DNA from: Epiperipatus broadwayi
Taxonomy: Eukaryota > Onychophora > Udeonychophora > Euonychophora > Peripatidae
NCBI GenBank assembly: GCA_028023455.1
Contig: JAQFVV010012395.1
Span: 8,730,498 to 8,794,497, forward strand
DNA length: 64,000 nucleotides
Direction: 5' to 3'
Below, in pieces: positions 46,310 through 56,606 of the stretch; position 1 is the first letter of the stretch, and each line of letters opens with the position of its first letter. Under the pieces are notes generated by a model. The model ran no database searches, was not told the origin of the DNA, and saw only the letters and a list, made by a program, of their open reading frames with translations. The position numbers and the translations under genes were made by a program.

Positions 46310-47230
46310 TACAGTTAGAAAATAAGGTTTACAAGGGAATGATTATATGGTAAATTGAAATTTCAGGAGCAACATGGTAAAAGGGGAAGGATACATGTGA
46401 AAATGGAATGGGAAATGAAAAGGGTGTGTAGTCCAGGCCAGTCTGAGATGCATGTCTTCATTGAGCAAGCACTGCATGGGTTACAAACATTTAAATGATT
46501 GAGTCCTATGATAGAGGCTAAGAGGATGAGAGTTGGAGGATTTCCAAAGTGTCTGTGAGGAGTAGAGGTGGGGGTAGTTTGGTATCTCTGGTTTTGAGAG
46601 AGCGAATTAGGTCCAATAGCTTTTGATTCACTGAGTGTACTCTCTGGTCAAAAATAAGGTCACATCAGAGCAACAAGAGTGCATAGATGAGGAAAACTGA
46701 TAGTCTAATGGTTGCAAAGACCTCTGTTTCTATGGATTCTTGGAAATTGAAGATCCTGTGCAAGGAAAGGCAAGAGTTAATGTCATGTCTCACTCCAAGC
46801 AGAAAGGAACATTTAAGTAGGAAGTGCTGGAGGGTTTCATTGTCAATTTTACAGAGCTAGAAAAGGGAAGAGATCTTGGTGAATCCCCTACAGTTGACCA
46901 AAAATTGCTTTGTGGGAAGGGAGTGAAGATTGATTTTAAGAAGGAAATTGAGGAATTTTGCCTCAAGGGACGATCTTTTGAATTTGCAGATTAATTGAGC
47001 ATTAGTAAGTTTGAGGAAAGTAGGAGAAGTCTGTGGTCTGATTGAAAACCTCCCAGTACTTTAGTTTGCCACTGATGGATGGTATAACAATGACAGCCTT
47101 TTGTAGGATGTTGACAATGAGTGAGATCCATGACTTGGGACTGCCATTGGGAGGAGTGTCATTCCCTACTTCCACATACACACAACAGTGTATATACACC
47201 AGGCAAATGTTTACAGGTTCAGTCTTCTGT
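46310..47230 (-). pseudogene. LINE ORF2 C-terminal relic, third family
   Basis: This stretch is visibly less AT-rich than its surroundings. Minus frames, joined by one frameshift near 47002 and scattered stops, read KSWISLIVNILQKAVIVIP, LKYWEVFNQTTDF, then AKFLNFLLKINLHSLPT and NETLQHFLLKCSFL. The last resembles the zinc-finger-like segment near the C-terminus of some LINE ORF2 proteins (N-E-T-x-x-H-x-x-x-x-C-x-F). Family-level assignment is inference; the composition and colinearity support a former long ORF. It is 5'-truncated. Confidence 0.55.
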
Positions 47231-47313
47231 TTATAGAGTTCTTATTGCAAAGCAATTTTAGCATTTTTTGCAGATATTTGGCCAGTATTATGTAGCTAGT
47301 TTTAGCCATATAG

Positions 47314-47530
47314 TCACTTTGTTTTCATGTTTTTTATCACTATAAAGGGATAGTGTGAATGCAGTTCCCCCCTCACAGAAATTATGCATCCGAGGTATCC
47401 ATATTTGAGATAATCACAAAGATCAGTAGAGCTGTAAGTGCAATGGCATCTTGGAAGAACCCTCTTACTGATCATGGCATCTTCAATGCCAGCGTTAGCA
47501 ATCCTAATATTCATTTAATTACCATGTTGT
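47314..47530 (+). pseudogene. Possible LINE fragment (weak)
   Basis: A plus frame open at 47359-47673 includes ASEVSIFEIITKISRAVSAM and ASWKNPLTDHGIFNASV, vaguely like the EI..RI..A..AF..L..IW...I..K segment of LINE C-termini. Also open on minus. Low confidence. Confidence 0.3.
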
Positions 47531-47994
47531 GCGATCATTATCATTTGAGAAAAATACATCAAAGGCATATGTTAACAACTTTAATAAATATTTTACTTTC
47601 ATATATTATCAAGACACGTATATTATTAATAATATCAATTTTTATAAACATAATAAAGTGCAAGCATATGTAAGCAAGATTCTTTGAATACTATATAATA
47701 TATAATTAACTTATAATGTGAGTAATCTTATTAAATGTGTTTAAAATTTCTAAATGATTTCTGTATATATAAGCTATATGTAATACCAAAATGGATTTTT
47801 GATCAACAGTTTAACTGACGATTTCTATTATATTTTAATTGTACTTATAATACAGAAACACGCCCAAACATAATTTCGACAAGCAACCATCAAAATATTT
47901 ATATTTTCTCTTTTTAATATTTGATTCAAATAAATACTTCTAAATTTAATATCCCTATTTGTCTGAAGGTTTGATGATGGTATATTAGATATGG
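47531..47994. other. AT-rich spacer, nothing recognised
   Basis: No supported feature. Confidence 0.5.
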
Positions 47995-48164
47995 TTGTAT
48001 GTTGGATTATTTCCACCATCTATCATTAAATGTTGAATGTATAGAAAAAATTAAACTTTATTTAAACTTTTCAAATACCAACAAATTTTTTAGCAATAAC
48101 ACACAAATTAGTACCTTGTGTTGTCTATTTTTGAGTTATTACTAACAAGTTGTTTGTATTTGAA

Positions 48165-48629
48165 AGGTTTAAATAATTACAACAGGCAAAACTCTCTGTA
48201 CAGTATTGCCACTCACTGCAAGCCACAGTAATCAATGGATGCCAGAAGGCTTGCGCATAAAATCCACATCTAGTGCCTATTCATTCAATATCCCCAGACT
48301 GGTTTTTGGCTTGTGTCTCTCATCAGTGAGGAGCCTTGGATCTGAGATCACTGCACCTAGGTCTTAGGATCCAGCAGCCACCTTTTATCTCTACTTAACT
48401 ACAAAACTATGAGTCTTAAATTGACAATAATATTTTCAATCCAGGCTCTTTAGCATATATAGTCTTATAGGTCTGAACTCAGTTCAGCACCTATACATTT
48501 TGGTGTCTTTAGTTCTATTAGGCAGGATTGGCTAGCATTAAATGGCAATATTGTATGGAGAGTTTTGCCTGTGTTAATAACAGTCGTATGCAAGCATAAG
48601 AAATGATGATCATGTGAGGTTTAAATAAT
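48165..48629. mobile_element. Family A insertion with 13 bp TSD inside a SINE tail
   Basis: The 439 bp insert (48178-48616) is flanked by AGGTTTAAATAAT at 48165-48177 and 48617-48629. The related uninterrupted tail at 60371-60385 shows this sequence once, serving as an empty-site reference. It begins ACAGGCAAAACTCTCTG and ends AAGCATAAGAAATGATGATCATGTG, close to one 451 bp unit. Confidence 0.85.
48283..48345 (-). ncRNA. Hammerhead relic of family A (G12 changed)
   Basis: Minus strand keeps CTGATGA (48326-48320), the stem I partners CCTCA/TGGGG and ATCCAA/TTGAAT-like, and GTC, but GAAA has become AAAA. Predicted inactive. Confidence 0.6.
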
Positions 48630-48894
48630 GTTTAAAATATTCTATACATTCAACATTTAATGATAGATTATGGGAAATAGTCCAACATATTATCACATTT
48701 AATACTCTTAAATTTAAATCATGCTTTAATTTAGTAAATAAAACGGAGATTAAAATTTAATTGCGAACAACTTTGGATCATAATTGATTTTCTTACTATT
48801 GTAGTTTAATCTTATATTTTAATTAAAAATTTATTAGAGATGTAAATAACTGCCATTAAGAGATAAATTCTAAATGTTAATTTAAGTAAGACAT

Positions 48895-49262
48895 GACATG
48901 ATTACCATTTCATATACTTACACATGCTGTTAATAATATTAATAAACTCTCCATATAGAAGTGCCATTAATTAAAGCATTCATAACCAATGGAGGCAGGA
49001 TGGTTTGTGCATAAAATCCTTATCTAATACCCAACATTCCCATATAGCTTGTGGCTTTCATCAGTGAGAAGTCTTGGATTTGATCTGGGTGCAGTGTTCT
49101 TAAATCAAAGACTTCTCACTAATGAAAGCCACAAGCTAGAAACTAGTCTGGGAATGTTGGATGAGTAGGCATTAGATAGGGATTTTATGCACAAACCTTC
49201 TTCCATCCATCAATTACAAAAACTTGTACTTGGTGGCACTACTGTGAAGAGAATTTAGTACT
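48895..49262. repeat. Family A fold-back copy
   Basis: Starts with a decayed family terminus (CATGATTACCATTTC), then a left arm (about 48951-49060) and right arm (about 49095-49255) that are inverted copies of the unit, both including the hammerhead region. The left arm has lost the GAAAC part. Confidence 0.7.
49100..49170 (+). ncRNA. Hammerhead relic of family A (G5 changed)
   Basis: CTAATGA (49119-49125) replaces CTGATGA; stem II AGC/GCT, GAAAC 49139-49143, TA, GTC 49146-49148 and TGGGAATGTTGGAT follow. One core substitution should abolish cleavage; everything else is consensus-like. Confidence 0.65.
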
Positions 49263-50112
49263 CATATTAAATAATATATATGGACAAAATACATAAATAA
49301 CATAATAAAAGATTGTACTAGAAAATATTTAGGTATAAAGAAAGATCATGAAATTTAAGTCTCAAAAAAAAAAAAAAAACAAAGCTTATGAATTCAAATG
49401 ACTTTATGTATTTAGCTTTGCTTTTGTACAAATAAAACATGACTGTGATCAGAAAATTTCCCACATGATTTATGGTTAAAACATTATTATATTTCATTCA
49501 CTAATGTGTATTTTGAGCTCATATTGGGAAAAAATTGTAGTCATAACTTATAATTCAGGATATAGTGATTTTTCATTTACTATGGTTAGTTATTAGATTC
49601 ACACTCTAGTTTCCATACTTCTGGAGATTTATTTGTCAGATCAAATTTTTATTCTGGTTTGATAATTTGTAGTTCTACATATAGTATATGGATTAGATGC
49701 TATTGGGATGGTTTTGTAGTAAGCTATCCAATCATAGGAAAACTTCCCAAGTACTCTAGAGAGGTTTTACTTTTGTCACATCAGTCTGACATTTCACTTT
49801 GACAATGAAGTTAGCATAGTAGGTTAAAGACTAGAAAGAAAGAGACAATTTTTTTCAGGACAATTTACATAAAATTTTTCTCCCATAGCATTCTACTTAC
49901 CAAAAAAGCACACGTGATAACAAATTTTATTATTGTAATAAATTGAAATATTCATAATGAGATAATCTATATTTTAAAATAAATTCAAATTTACATATTA
50001 AAATGTTCAATTCCTTAGTTTTTCTTGGATATTAGATGTTTAATAGAATATAAATGTTAATTTTACTTATGTATTAACTTCATATGTATAATGCTTATAA
50101 TAACTTCTTTCA
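49263..50112. other. AT-rich intergenic DNA, nothing recognised
   Basis: Poly-A at 49363-49379. No feature supported. Confidence 0.5.
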
Positions 50113-50390
50113 TATACCCTTCAATGCAAACAAATTTTCTTAAAAAACGTCCTTATCTTCCTTACAGTTTTGACTGTTCAGCAGTCTTCATCAGAGCATA
50201 GTTATTCTTTTTTTAAAATACTAAAATATCAATAATAAAGTTAAATAAAATTGTAGCATTACTCATTCTTTTAAACTTCTTGTATCATGCACTCTATGCT
50301 CTGATGAAGACTGTTGGAAAGTCGAAACTGTAAGAAAAATAAAGACATTTTTTTAAGAAAATTTGTTTGTATTGAAGTGTATATGAAAGA
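50113..50390. repeat. Inverted pair of PLE-like terminal sequences
   Basis: Arms 50113-50200 and 50297-50390 are inverted copies. In ribozyme sense each has CTGATGAAGACTG..., a complementary AGTC, GAAACTGTAAG, then an A-rich stretch with AATAAAG and AATTTGTTTG. This hairpin has the general look of a hammerhead with one extra base after the core and no proper stem III. Confidence 0.6.
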
Positions 50391-50879
50391 CATTATTATA
50401 AGCAATATATATATATATAAGAATATATGAAGATATGCAAAGAAAGTAAAAGAGAAGAATAAGAATATGTATATTAACTTAATTAAAATAAAAATAGCAT
50501 CTCATACAATTTTAAATTAATTTTTTAATTATCAATCTCAAATAAATAGATATTATCTTTTATAAAAAAACATTTTTTGTCAAAAGAAATTAGGAACTTA
50601 TGTAATAGTCCTGCTACACTTTTTCACACCAATGATAAATGTCTAATATTGAAATCCCATCAAATACACCCTGCGATCTCATTCAGTATCATCCAGCAAT
50701 GGGTACACAGGAATGTCTGACAAAGTTAAATGATAAATTTATACTTTCAAAATTTTGATCAATTTCTGCTTATTAAAAATGCTATTTATTGTTCAGATTT
50801 CATTATGTCAAGACTTCTAAAGTGTCTTTGTGAATTTTATTTTATCATACTGTCAATTGTGTTATTTTGTATTTCCTAG
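50391..50879. other. AT-rich spacer, nothing recognised
   Basis: No supported feature. Confidence 0.5.
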
Positions 50880-51756
50880 TACACCTGGGTCTTGTTTTAC
50901 GCAATAGATAGGTTCCTCAGAAAACATGTGCAAACAAAATCGTGCAAAAATAGATGTAACTTATATTGAAAAAGGGGGGGGGTGCGGTCTGTGATTTTTC
51001 ACAATTCGTGTAAAAGCAAAGCACCAATGTAAAATTACTTTAAAATTCGTGCAAAAAAAAAAAAAAGGAAATAAAATATGATTAATAAAAAATTTCAAAT
51101 TTGAAAAAAATTGATACAAGACAAACTTTTTTTAACTATAATATTTAATTTTATTCAAAATAGTATATTTTTATGCATAATTTACAGTACAGTAATTTAC
51201 ATTTTTTTATACACATTTTAATTATTATGATTTTCTGGTGACAACATAATTAGTAATTAATCTTTGAGATGATGATTTTATTAATTGTTTACGAAGCTCA
51301 CAATATCCAGTCATACAACCATTTAGCTCTCTTTAGAATTTAAGAGCATGTTAATGATTAGTAACATTAATAAGAAAATAATAATTGATTACATTCTTTT
51401 TTAAAAAGCAAAAACAGAATGTGATTTAAAATGCAAAATTAACACGCACAATGTTTAAACAAATTTACATTACAATCTTGTAAAATTTAATATGTGTATA
51501 CATAAAATGTGGAAATCATGATTTTGATTTCATTATTGCATAAAATCTTACTATTATAAAGCACTGAAAATATTGAAATTACTAAGATGAAAGTCGAATT
51601 CCAATAATGTGATATTACTTTCAATATAATGTAAGTGCATGAAATTTATTATTTAAAGTAATAGTGCATTATCAGAAATTGACTTCCAGTGAAACACGAA
51701 TCGCACAACTTCAAAATCGTGTTAAATAAGTCCATGTAAAAAGAGACCCAGGTGTA
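50880..51756. mobile_element. TIR DNA transposon, non-autonomous, TA-flanked (pogo/Tigger-like?)
   Basis: Ends are CACCTGGGTCT and AGACCCAGGTG, preceded and followed by TA (50880-50881 and 51755-51756), as for Tc1/mariner/pogo insertions. Subterminal repeats of TCGTGCAAAA / TTTACGC type occur at both ends (50940-51060, 51700-51740), reminiscent of Tigger elements. The ~870 bp interior has no transposase frame. Superfamily is an inference from TIR length and TA target. Confidence 0.7.
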
Positions 51757-51829
51757 TATTATGTTTGATTTGAAGTAAGTGAATATATATAGTTTTAATT
51801 TTATTTAATTTTCCATTTTCTGACACTTA

Positions 51830-52740
51830 CTACCTTTTCTTTTTTGTTACAGTACAAAGAGATGAAAATTTGGGATCTACCCACTACTGAGATCAATGTG
51901 ATTTGGTACTTTCATGGCCAAAAAATCCTACTGCATCATAATGGACATACTTTGTCCTTTACATACACACTTCAGACAAGCAATTGCATTTTAATGTTCA
52001 ATAATGCAATAGTAAAATAGATCTTCATTAAGTAACATGGTTGGAGAGTTTCAGAATTCTATTTCTGATTGCAATCCAATTTATTTACAGCTGGGCTTGC
52101 AAATTAACATCCATAAAATGTGGAAAAGCAGAGCTTGGTTTAGCAGCTAAAACTATAATAGACTGGAATAACTATATGCAGGAAGTTTGTGCCACTATGG
52201 TGTTATCTGCAAAAAACATATAATTGGAGACCCTAATAAAATCACTGAAATAAAAGCTTTTCACAAAGCAAAAAACTAAGCCAGATTAATACTTCCCAAA
52301 CAGTAGATGTTTGATCGTTTGTTCAGGGAGACCAATGAATATTTCATCATCACAATTGATATCAGAACAGTGACAATGCTTATGGATGCCATGAAACAAA
52401 ATGTGGAAGAAGATTCCACAATTTATTCAGATTCTTGGAAATAGTATAAAAGTAATGAATTATAAGCTGCCAGCTACAGCCATTTTCATGTGAACCATAA
52501 ATATAATTTTATAAATCCAGAAATTTGAGATTTACATTCAAACCATTAAAAGAATTTAGGGCTCAGTGAAATATCATAATAAACAACACCAAGAAACAAT
52601 ACATCAGCACCTAGATTCCTATTTGGCAGAATTTATGTGGTGAAAACTGCATAAAGATGACAATGCATTCATTTGCATCATGGATGTGGTAAAAAAAATC
52701 AGTCCCACAACATTGATTCCATTAAAATAAAATAATACCA
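51830..52740 (+). pseudogene. Merlin-type (IS1595/ISXO2-like) transposase relic
   Basis: The plus strand carries a decayed DDE transposase in pieces. FIYSWACKLTSIKCGKAELG, then TIIDWNNYMQEVC (52080-52190) match the pre-catalytic W...S..IDWYN..R.VC region. RETNEYFIITIDIRTVTML is at about 52325-52380. IYSDSW (52421-52438) holds the second Asp, then HVNHKYNFINP (52487-52519) and YLAEFMW (52620-52640) holding the final acidic residue. Motif order and spacing fit the IS1595-like family of eukaryotic Merlin transposons, which move DNA by cut and paste. Frameshifts and stops (for example after SDSWK) make it inactive. Terminal inverted repeats were not found. It begins just after a separate TIR element. 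Confidence 0.85.
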
Positions 52741-53090
52741 TGTCAATTTTTTGGTATGTTTTAATTTTACAAGTGTACTAATTTAATTTCTTTTAGTTTT
52801 TTTGTTTTTAACAAAATACATTTACTTATTAAAATTTCTCAATTAAGATCCCACACAGGCATTATATCACAGAATCATATGTTCTTTAAGTCTCCATTTT
52901 GAAAAAATAATACAGATTTAAGCAAGGAAGATCCTCTTTAAACAAAATAGAAATGTTCTCCAGAGAACTTTGGCAGAGACACAAATGATTGTTTCATTGT
53001 GACAGTTTCTCTTACATATACATAGTATGTTTTTATTTTATGCAATATAATTTCCTATTATATAGTATTATTTTTTTATTTCTAATTTTG
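52741..53090. other. AT-rich spacer, possibly the 3' end of the Merlin copy
   Basis: No TIR or coding motif recognised. Confidence 0.4.
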
Positions 53091-53620
53091 GTTTAGTGTC
53101 CATTTTGATAATTTTATGCAAGATATAATAGACATGCTAATATTTTAGTATTATTTTTTGCCAATTTTGCTTTAGTATCCATTTTGAAATTTTATGCCAG
53201 TTATGATACACATACTATATTTTACTTTTGTGGATTTAATTTGCTTATGTAATATTATTTTTTCACCAATTTAGGTTTAGTGTCTATTTTGATAATTACA
53301 TGCCAGCCTTAATATATGTATATATATTTTTAAATTTTAAGTTGATTTTATTTACTTATGTAGTCTGACCATTTTGTAATTTCATGACAGACTTAAATAT
53401 ACATTAGTACTTTTTTTTGTCAATTTTAAGTAACATTTGAGAATTTCAGACCATGTATGTAATTTTGCTTTAGTCCCTGTTTGGTAATTTTATGCCAGAG
53501 TTTATATATGTAGTATTTATATAAATTTTAAGTAAATTGTGGGAATTATTGGCAATGTGAGTGTGAGGGCGTTTTTATTTAGTATTATAATGTGGTGTCC
53601 ATTTTTATTATTTTTGTATT
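53091..53620 (+). repeat. Degenerate tandem repeat, six copies, spacing ~80-125 bp
   Basis: The phrase TTTAGTGTCCATTTTGATAA followed by TTTTATGCCAG recurs with changes at about 53092, 53171, 53275, 53362, 53469 and 53592. Intervals vary (about 80 to 125 bp), so it is an old tandem array with indels. Non-coding. Confidence 0.7.
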
Positions 53621-54604
53621 TGTTAAAAAATAGTATTGTGTATTAGAGCTGATATATCTTTTCACAAAAGTATCAATCTGGTCATAGCTTTCTAAATCTT
53701 GTGAAAATGTCAGAAAAAAAAAAAACATGTATACATGGGCGCTTTTTACGAATTTATCGCTTAAGACTGTCAGAAGTTTCTATGTACACATTCTTCTATG
53801 AAATAGCAAGATTAGAAAGTTATCAGTGGATTGATATGGATATGAAAAAGATGTAGCAGGTCTAATATATAAATACTAAAAAATAAAATAAATTTATAAA
53901 ATTTGTATATCAAATATGTATGTGTGTGTACATATATATTTGCAAAAGTTACTTAAATATTATAATAGCTTTGTTTATTAGTTTGTAGCTAATTCCACCA
54001 TCTTTTAAATTTGATATTATACATTGGTTAAAATAATTCTGAAATAGAATTATCCATTTCAGTATATACAGATGTATGTACACACTTATAAACAATAATA
54101 TAAACTTACGCATATAATAAATGTGAATATATGCTTATATAAACTTATTAAAACATAGATAAAGATGGATTTTCATCTTTATTAATTAAAGGAGGTTACC
54201 TTGACAGTAAATTGAGATTGTTGATTGTTAATGTATTGGTATTACTTAAGGGTTGACTACTTTCATGTATTTATATTGAATACCTATCTAGTCTTGAGAA
54301 TTACTAACTTTATTATCTAAGTAGTACATGGTTGGAGTGCAATTTAAATGTTATAATCGGCTGATAGCATGCTTTCAGAACAGGTTTTATTTACCTGTTT
54401 AATGAAATTTATTTAAACTTCTTTGAATTAATAATTTCACTGACGCACTGTAGTCAATTTCCAATCTTTACTGTTTATATAAGCTTAGTAGATTTGTCTT
54501 AATTGATTAAAGAAGTTTGACTTGACAACACATTGAGATTGCTAATTGTTAATGATATTGGTATTGTTTAAGTGTTGACTTATTTCATGTATATGTTTTT
54601 TTTT
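53621..54604. other. AT-rich intergenic DNA, nothing firm
   Basis: Two short similar segments, TTGACAGTAAATTGAGATTG (54202) and TTGACAACACATTGAGATTG (54521), about 320 bp apart, suggest a further decayed tandem unit upstream of family D. Confidence 0.45.
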
Positions 54605-55064
54605 GTTTATAATTGTTTAATTAGAAAGCTCATACATGATCAGTAACCAATTAAAGATAATTGCCCAAGATTAAGGAAGAAAGTTAAAATGCTATGCAAA
54701 TGCAATCAAAAGAACAATTATCTTTTGTTTTCTACTCTAGATCTAATATAGAGACAAAGTGCTACAGCTTAAATATACAAGTGTAAGAAAGCAAAGTGTC
54801 ACAAAGCTTTTGATTTTCTTTTTGTTTGTAATAATCCCCTCCACTAGTAGGTCAAGTAATATAATATTTTTAACAGATGTTTAAATAGAAATATTTAATA
54901 TTGGAGTTTGCTGTTTATAATTGTTTAATTAGAAAACTCTTACTAAAGCATTAGTTGGTCAAGGTTAATGGTACAATGATGAAAAAGAAAGTGAAACAAT
55001 CAGGCTAAAGCTATCAAAAGGATAATTCTTTTTTGATTGCCATTCTAGTTCTAATGCTACAGTT
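54605..55064 (+). repeat. Family D repeat, tandem (period ~308 bp)
   Basis: GTTTATAATTGTTTAATTAG starts at 54605 and 54913. Each unit goes on to CTATCAAAAGGATAATT-like and TTCTAGWTCTAAT sequences; the first also holds CCACTAGTAGGTCAAG. Non-coding. Confidence 0.65.
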
Positions 55065-55084
55065 TATATATATATATATATATA

Positions 55085-55360
55085 ATGAAATTTTACTTGA
55101 AATTCAAAACTAAATTAGACTTTCCAAAGAAACCAAACTCTAAAGCACAACCATTGGTTTCACAGCTACAAGCAGATTTCTCAAGTATAAAGACTAAAAC
55201 ATAACACATTTTGTATTTAAGTTCTTTATACTTGAAAGGTGTGATTGTAGCAGTGAAACCATTGGTTGTATTTTAGCGTGGCTAGTCTAGTTTAGTTTTG
55301 AATTTGGGATAATTTTATTATTTTTTTGACTAGTTCAGTTTTAGGCTTTTAATGTGTATA
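55085..55360. repeat. Family C fold-back
   Basis: Left arm 55090-55200 (minus) and right arm 55205-55360 (plus) are inverted copies of the repeat at 45.66 kb, meeting at about 55202. Landmarks are ACCATTGGTT on each arm and GGCTAGTCTAGTTTAG. Confidence 0.65.
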
Positions 55361-55430
55361 TATGCATATTTAGGTATAATATTTGATTGAATACAAATAT
55401 AATTGATATACTAGGAGTTTTAGATGTCAC

Positions 55431-55608
55431 CATAAGAAAGTTGAATACAGACTATTTAATTAAGATCCATTCAGCTATCTGCTCTATCTCATACAATCAA
55501 TACACATGACCAAATACATGTGAAAATGATAAATAATGTCCGATATATGGATTTCTTGCTGAATCAGCACTCATCAGTTGGTCCAGGTTATAACTTCTCT
55601 CACAAATG

Positions 55609-55642
<34 letters not shown>

Positions 55643-56055
55643 ATCACTGTTCAATTTATATTAAAACAGCAAATTTTCAAACTTGGACAGGCTCCAATCT
55701 ACTCCACCCTCCAACTCTTCAAAATCCATACCATTAAAAATCTGATAATAGAATGCCCATGGCAGGACAATAATATTGGCATCATCAAGGGTATTGGGCC
55801 TTCCATCATCAGATTTTCAATTGTATGCATTCCTGAAGAGTTTGGAAAACAATTGAAGCCTGTCTATTAAAGTCTGATTATATATATGTGTAGAAGATTA
55901 TGATCTAAATCAAACTGATACACGCTGGTTAAGTACAAAATATGTCTATTGGAGATTATTTATTAAGTTTTCACATATATGTTACCATGTATATTAGTTG
56001 TTTGAGATAGAGTGGATGCTGAACTAAGCTTGAAAGTCTGTGTTAAACTTCCTTA
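55431..56055. repeat. Family B inverted dimer (fold-back)
   Basis: Left arm 55431-55600 is family B on minus with a hammerhead. After a (CA)n(TA)n at 55608-55641 the unit continues, first minus then plus, with GTTCCATCATC-like and GAAGAGTTTGG. A plus-strand hammerhead relic (CTGATAC at about 55914) is followed by ACAAAATATGTCTATTGG. A 116-codon frame at 55520-55870 crosses these repeats and is not a gene. Confidence 0.7.
55532..55597 (-). ncRNA. Hammerhead ribozyme motif of family B, core intact
   Basis: Minus strand: ACCAA, CTGATGA (55577-55571), perfect 4 bp stem II TGCT/AGCA with a GATTC loop, GAAA (55555-55552), TCCATATA, predicted cleavage after A55544, then TCGG. Proximal stem I has one A.C mismatch; distal ATAA/TTAT pairs. 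Stem III is reduced to 2 bp. Position 10.1/11.1 is G.A. Confidence 0.7.
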
Positions 56056-56059
56056 ACCA

Positions 56060-56440
56060 CAGTATCAGGCACATTTTAATTTTTTTATTTTTGTAATAAA
56101 CCCTTTCAATGGTGGGTTAAGTATTTTTAATGGATGTTTCAGAAAATATTTAGTATATACATTTTTCCATTTATAATCATTTAATTAGAAAGCTGTTATT
56201 AGGATGGTAGCCATTTAACATCCATTAAAAATATTATATTAATAATACTTGACCTACCAGTGGAATGATGATCTAGAATGGAATCAAAAGATAATTCACT
56301 TTTTGATTGCATTAACTGAAAGTTTCTTTCCTCTCTTAGCCTTGGGGCACTTTGTCTTGATGGGCTGGTGTTCTAGTAAGAGATTTCTAATTAAATAATT
56401 AAAGACAGAAAACTCCATGTATAAAATATTTTCATCTGAA
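56060..56440. repeat. Family D repeat, plus and inverted pieces
   Basis: AATAAACCCTTTCAATGGTGGG... and CATTTATAATCATTTAATTAG (56165-56188) are plus-sense. AGTAAGAGATTTCTAATTAAAT and AATTAAAGACAGAAAACTCC (56377-56418) are the inverted end, making an imperfect fold-back. Confidence 0.6.
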
Positions 56441-56562
56441 TATCCATTAAAATATGATATATATATTGAAACTTCCCTAACCTAATTTCAAGAATTTTTA
56501 GCCTTTTTTTAAAGGTAATGGATGGTTACCGATTATACAAAGCTGTACATATGTATATATAT

Positions 56563-56570
56563 TCTCTCTC

Positions 56571-56605
<35 letters not shown>
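56563..56605. repeat. Microsatellite (TC)n(CA)n
   Basis: Short TC run then a pure CA run that ends at the left edge of the large palindrome. Confidence 0.95.

Positions 56606-56606
<1 letters not shown>

Larger units (their letters stand above)
47995..48700. repeat. SINE S1 tails in inverted orientation, right arm split by family A
   Basis: The left arm (about 47995-48110, minus) and the right arm (48130-48177 plus 48630-48700) are inverted copies of the tail seen at 60.3-60.42 kb (GTTATTACTAACAAGTTG, TTTGTATTTGRAARG, TTTAAATAA, TTTAAAATWTTCTATA). The right arm is interrupted by a 439 bp family A insertion, so the arm is reconstituted only when that is skipped. Confidence 0.7.

Noticed and set aside
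53091-53620. CRISPR-like array
   Set aside because: Repeats are degenerate, spacing is irregular, and the DNA is eukaryotic.
55520-55870. 116-codon plus-strand frame
   Set aside because: It crosses a family B inverted copy and a (CA)n(TA)n microsatellite, so it is a chance frame.
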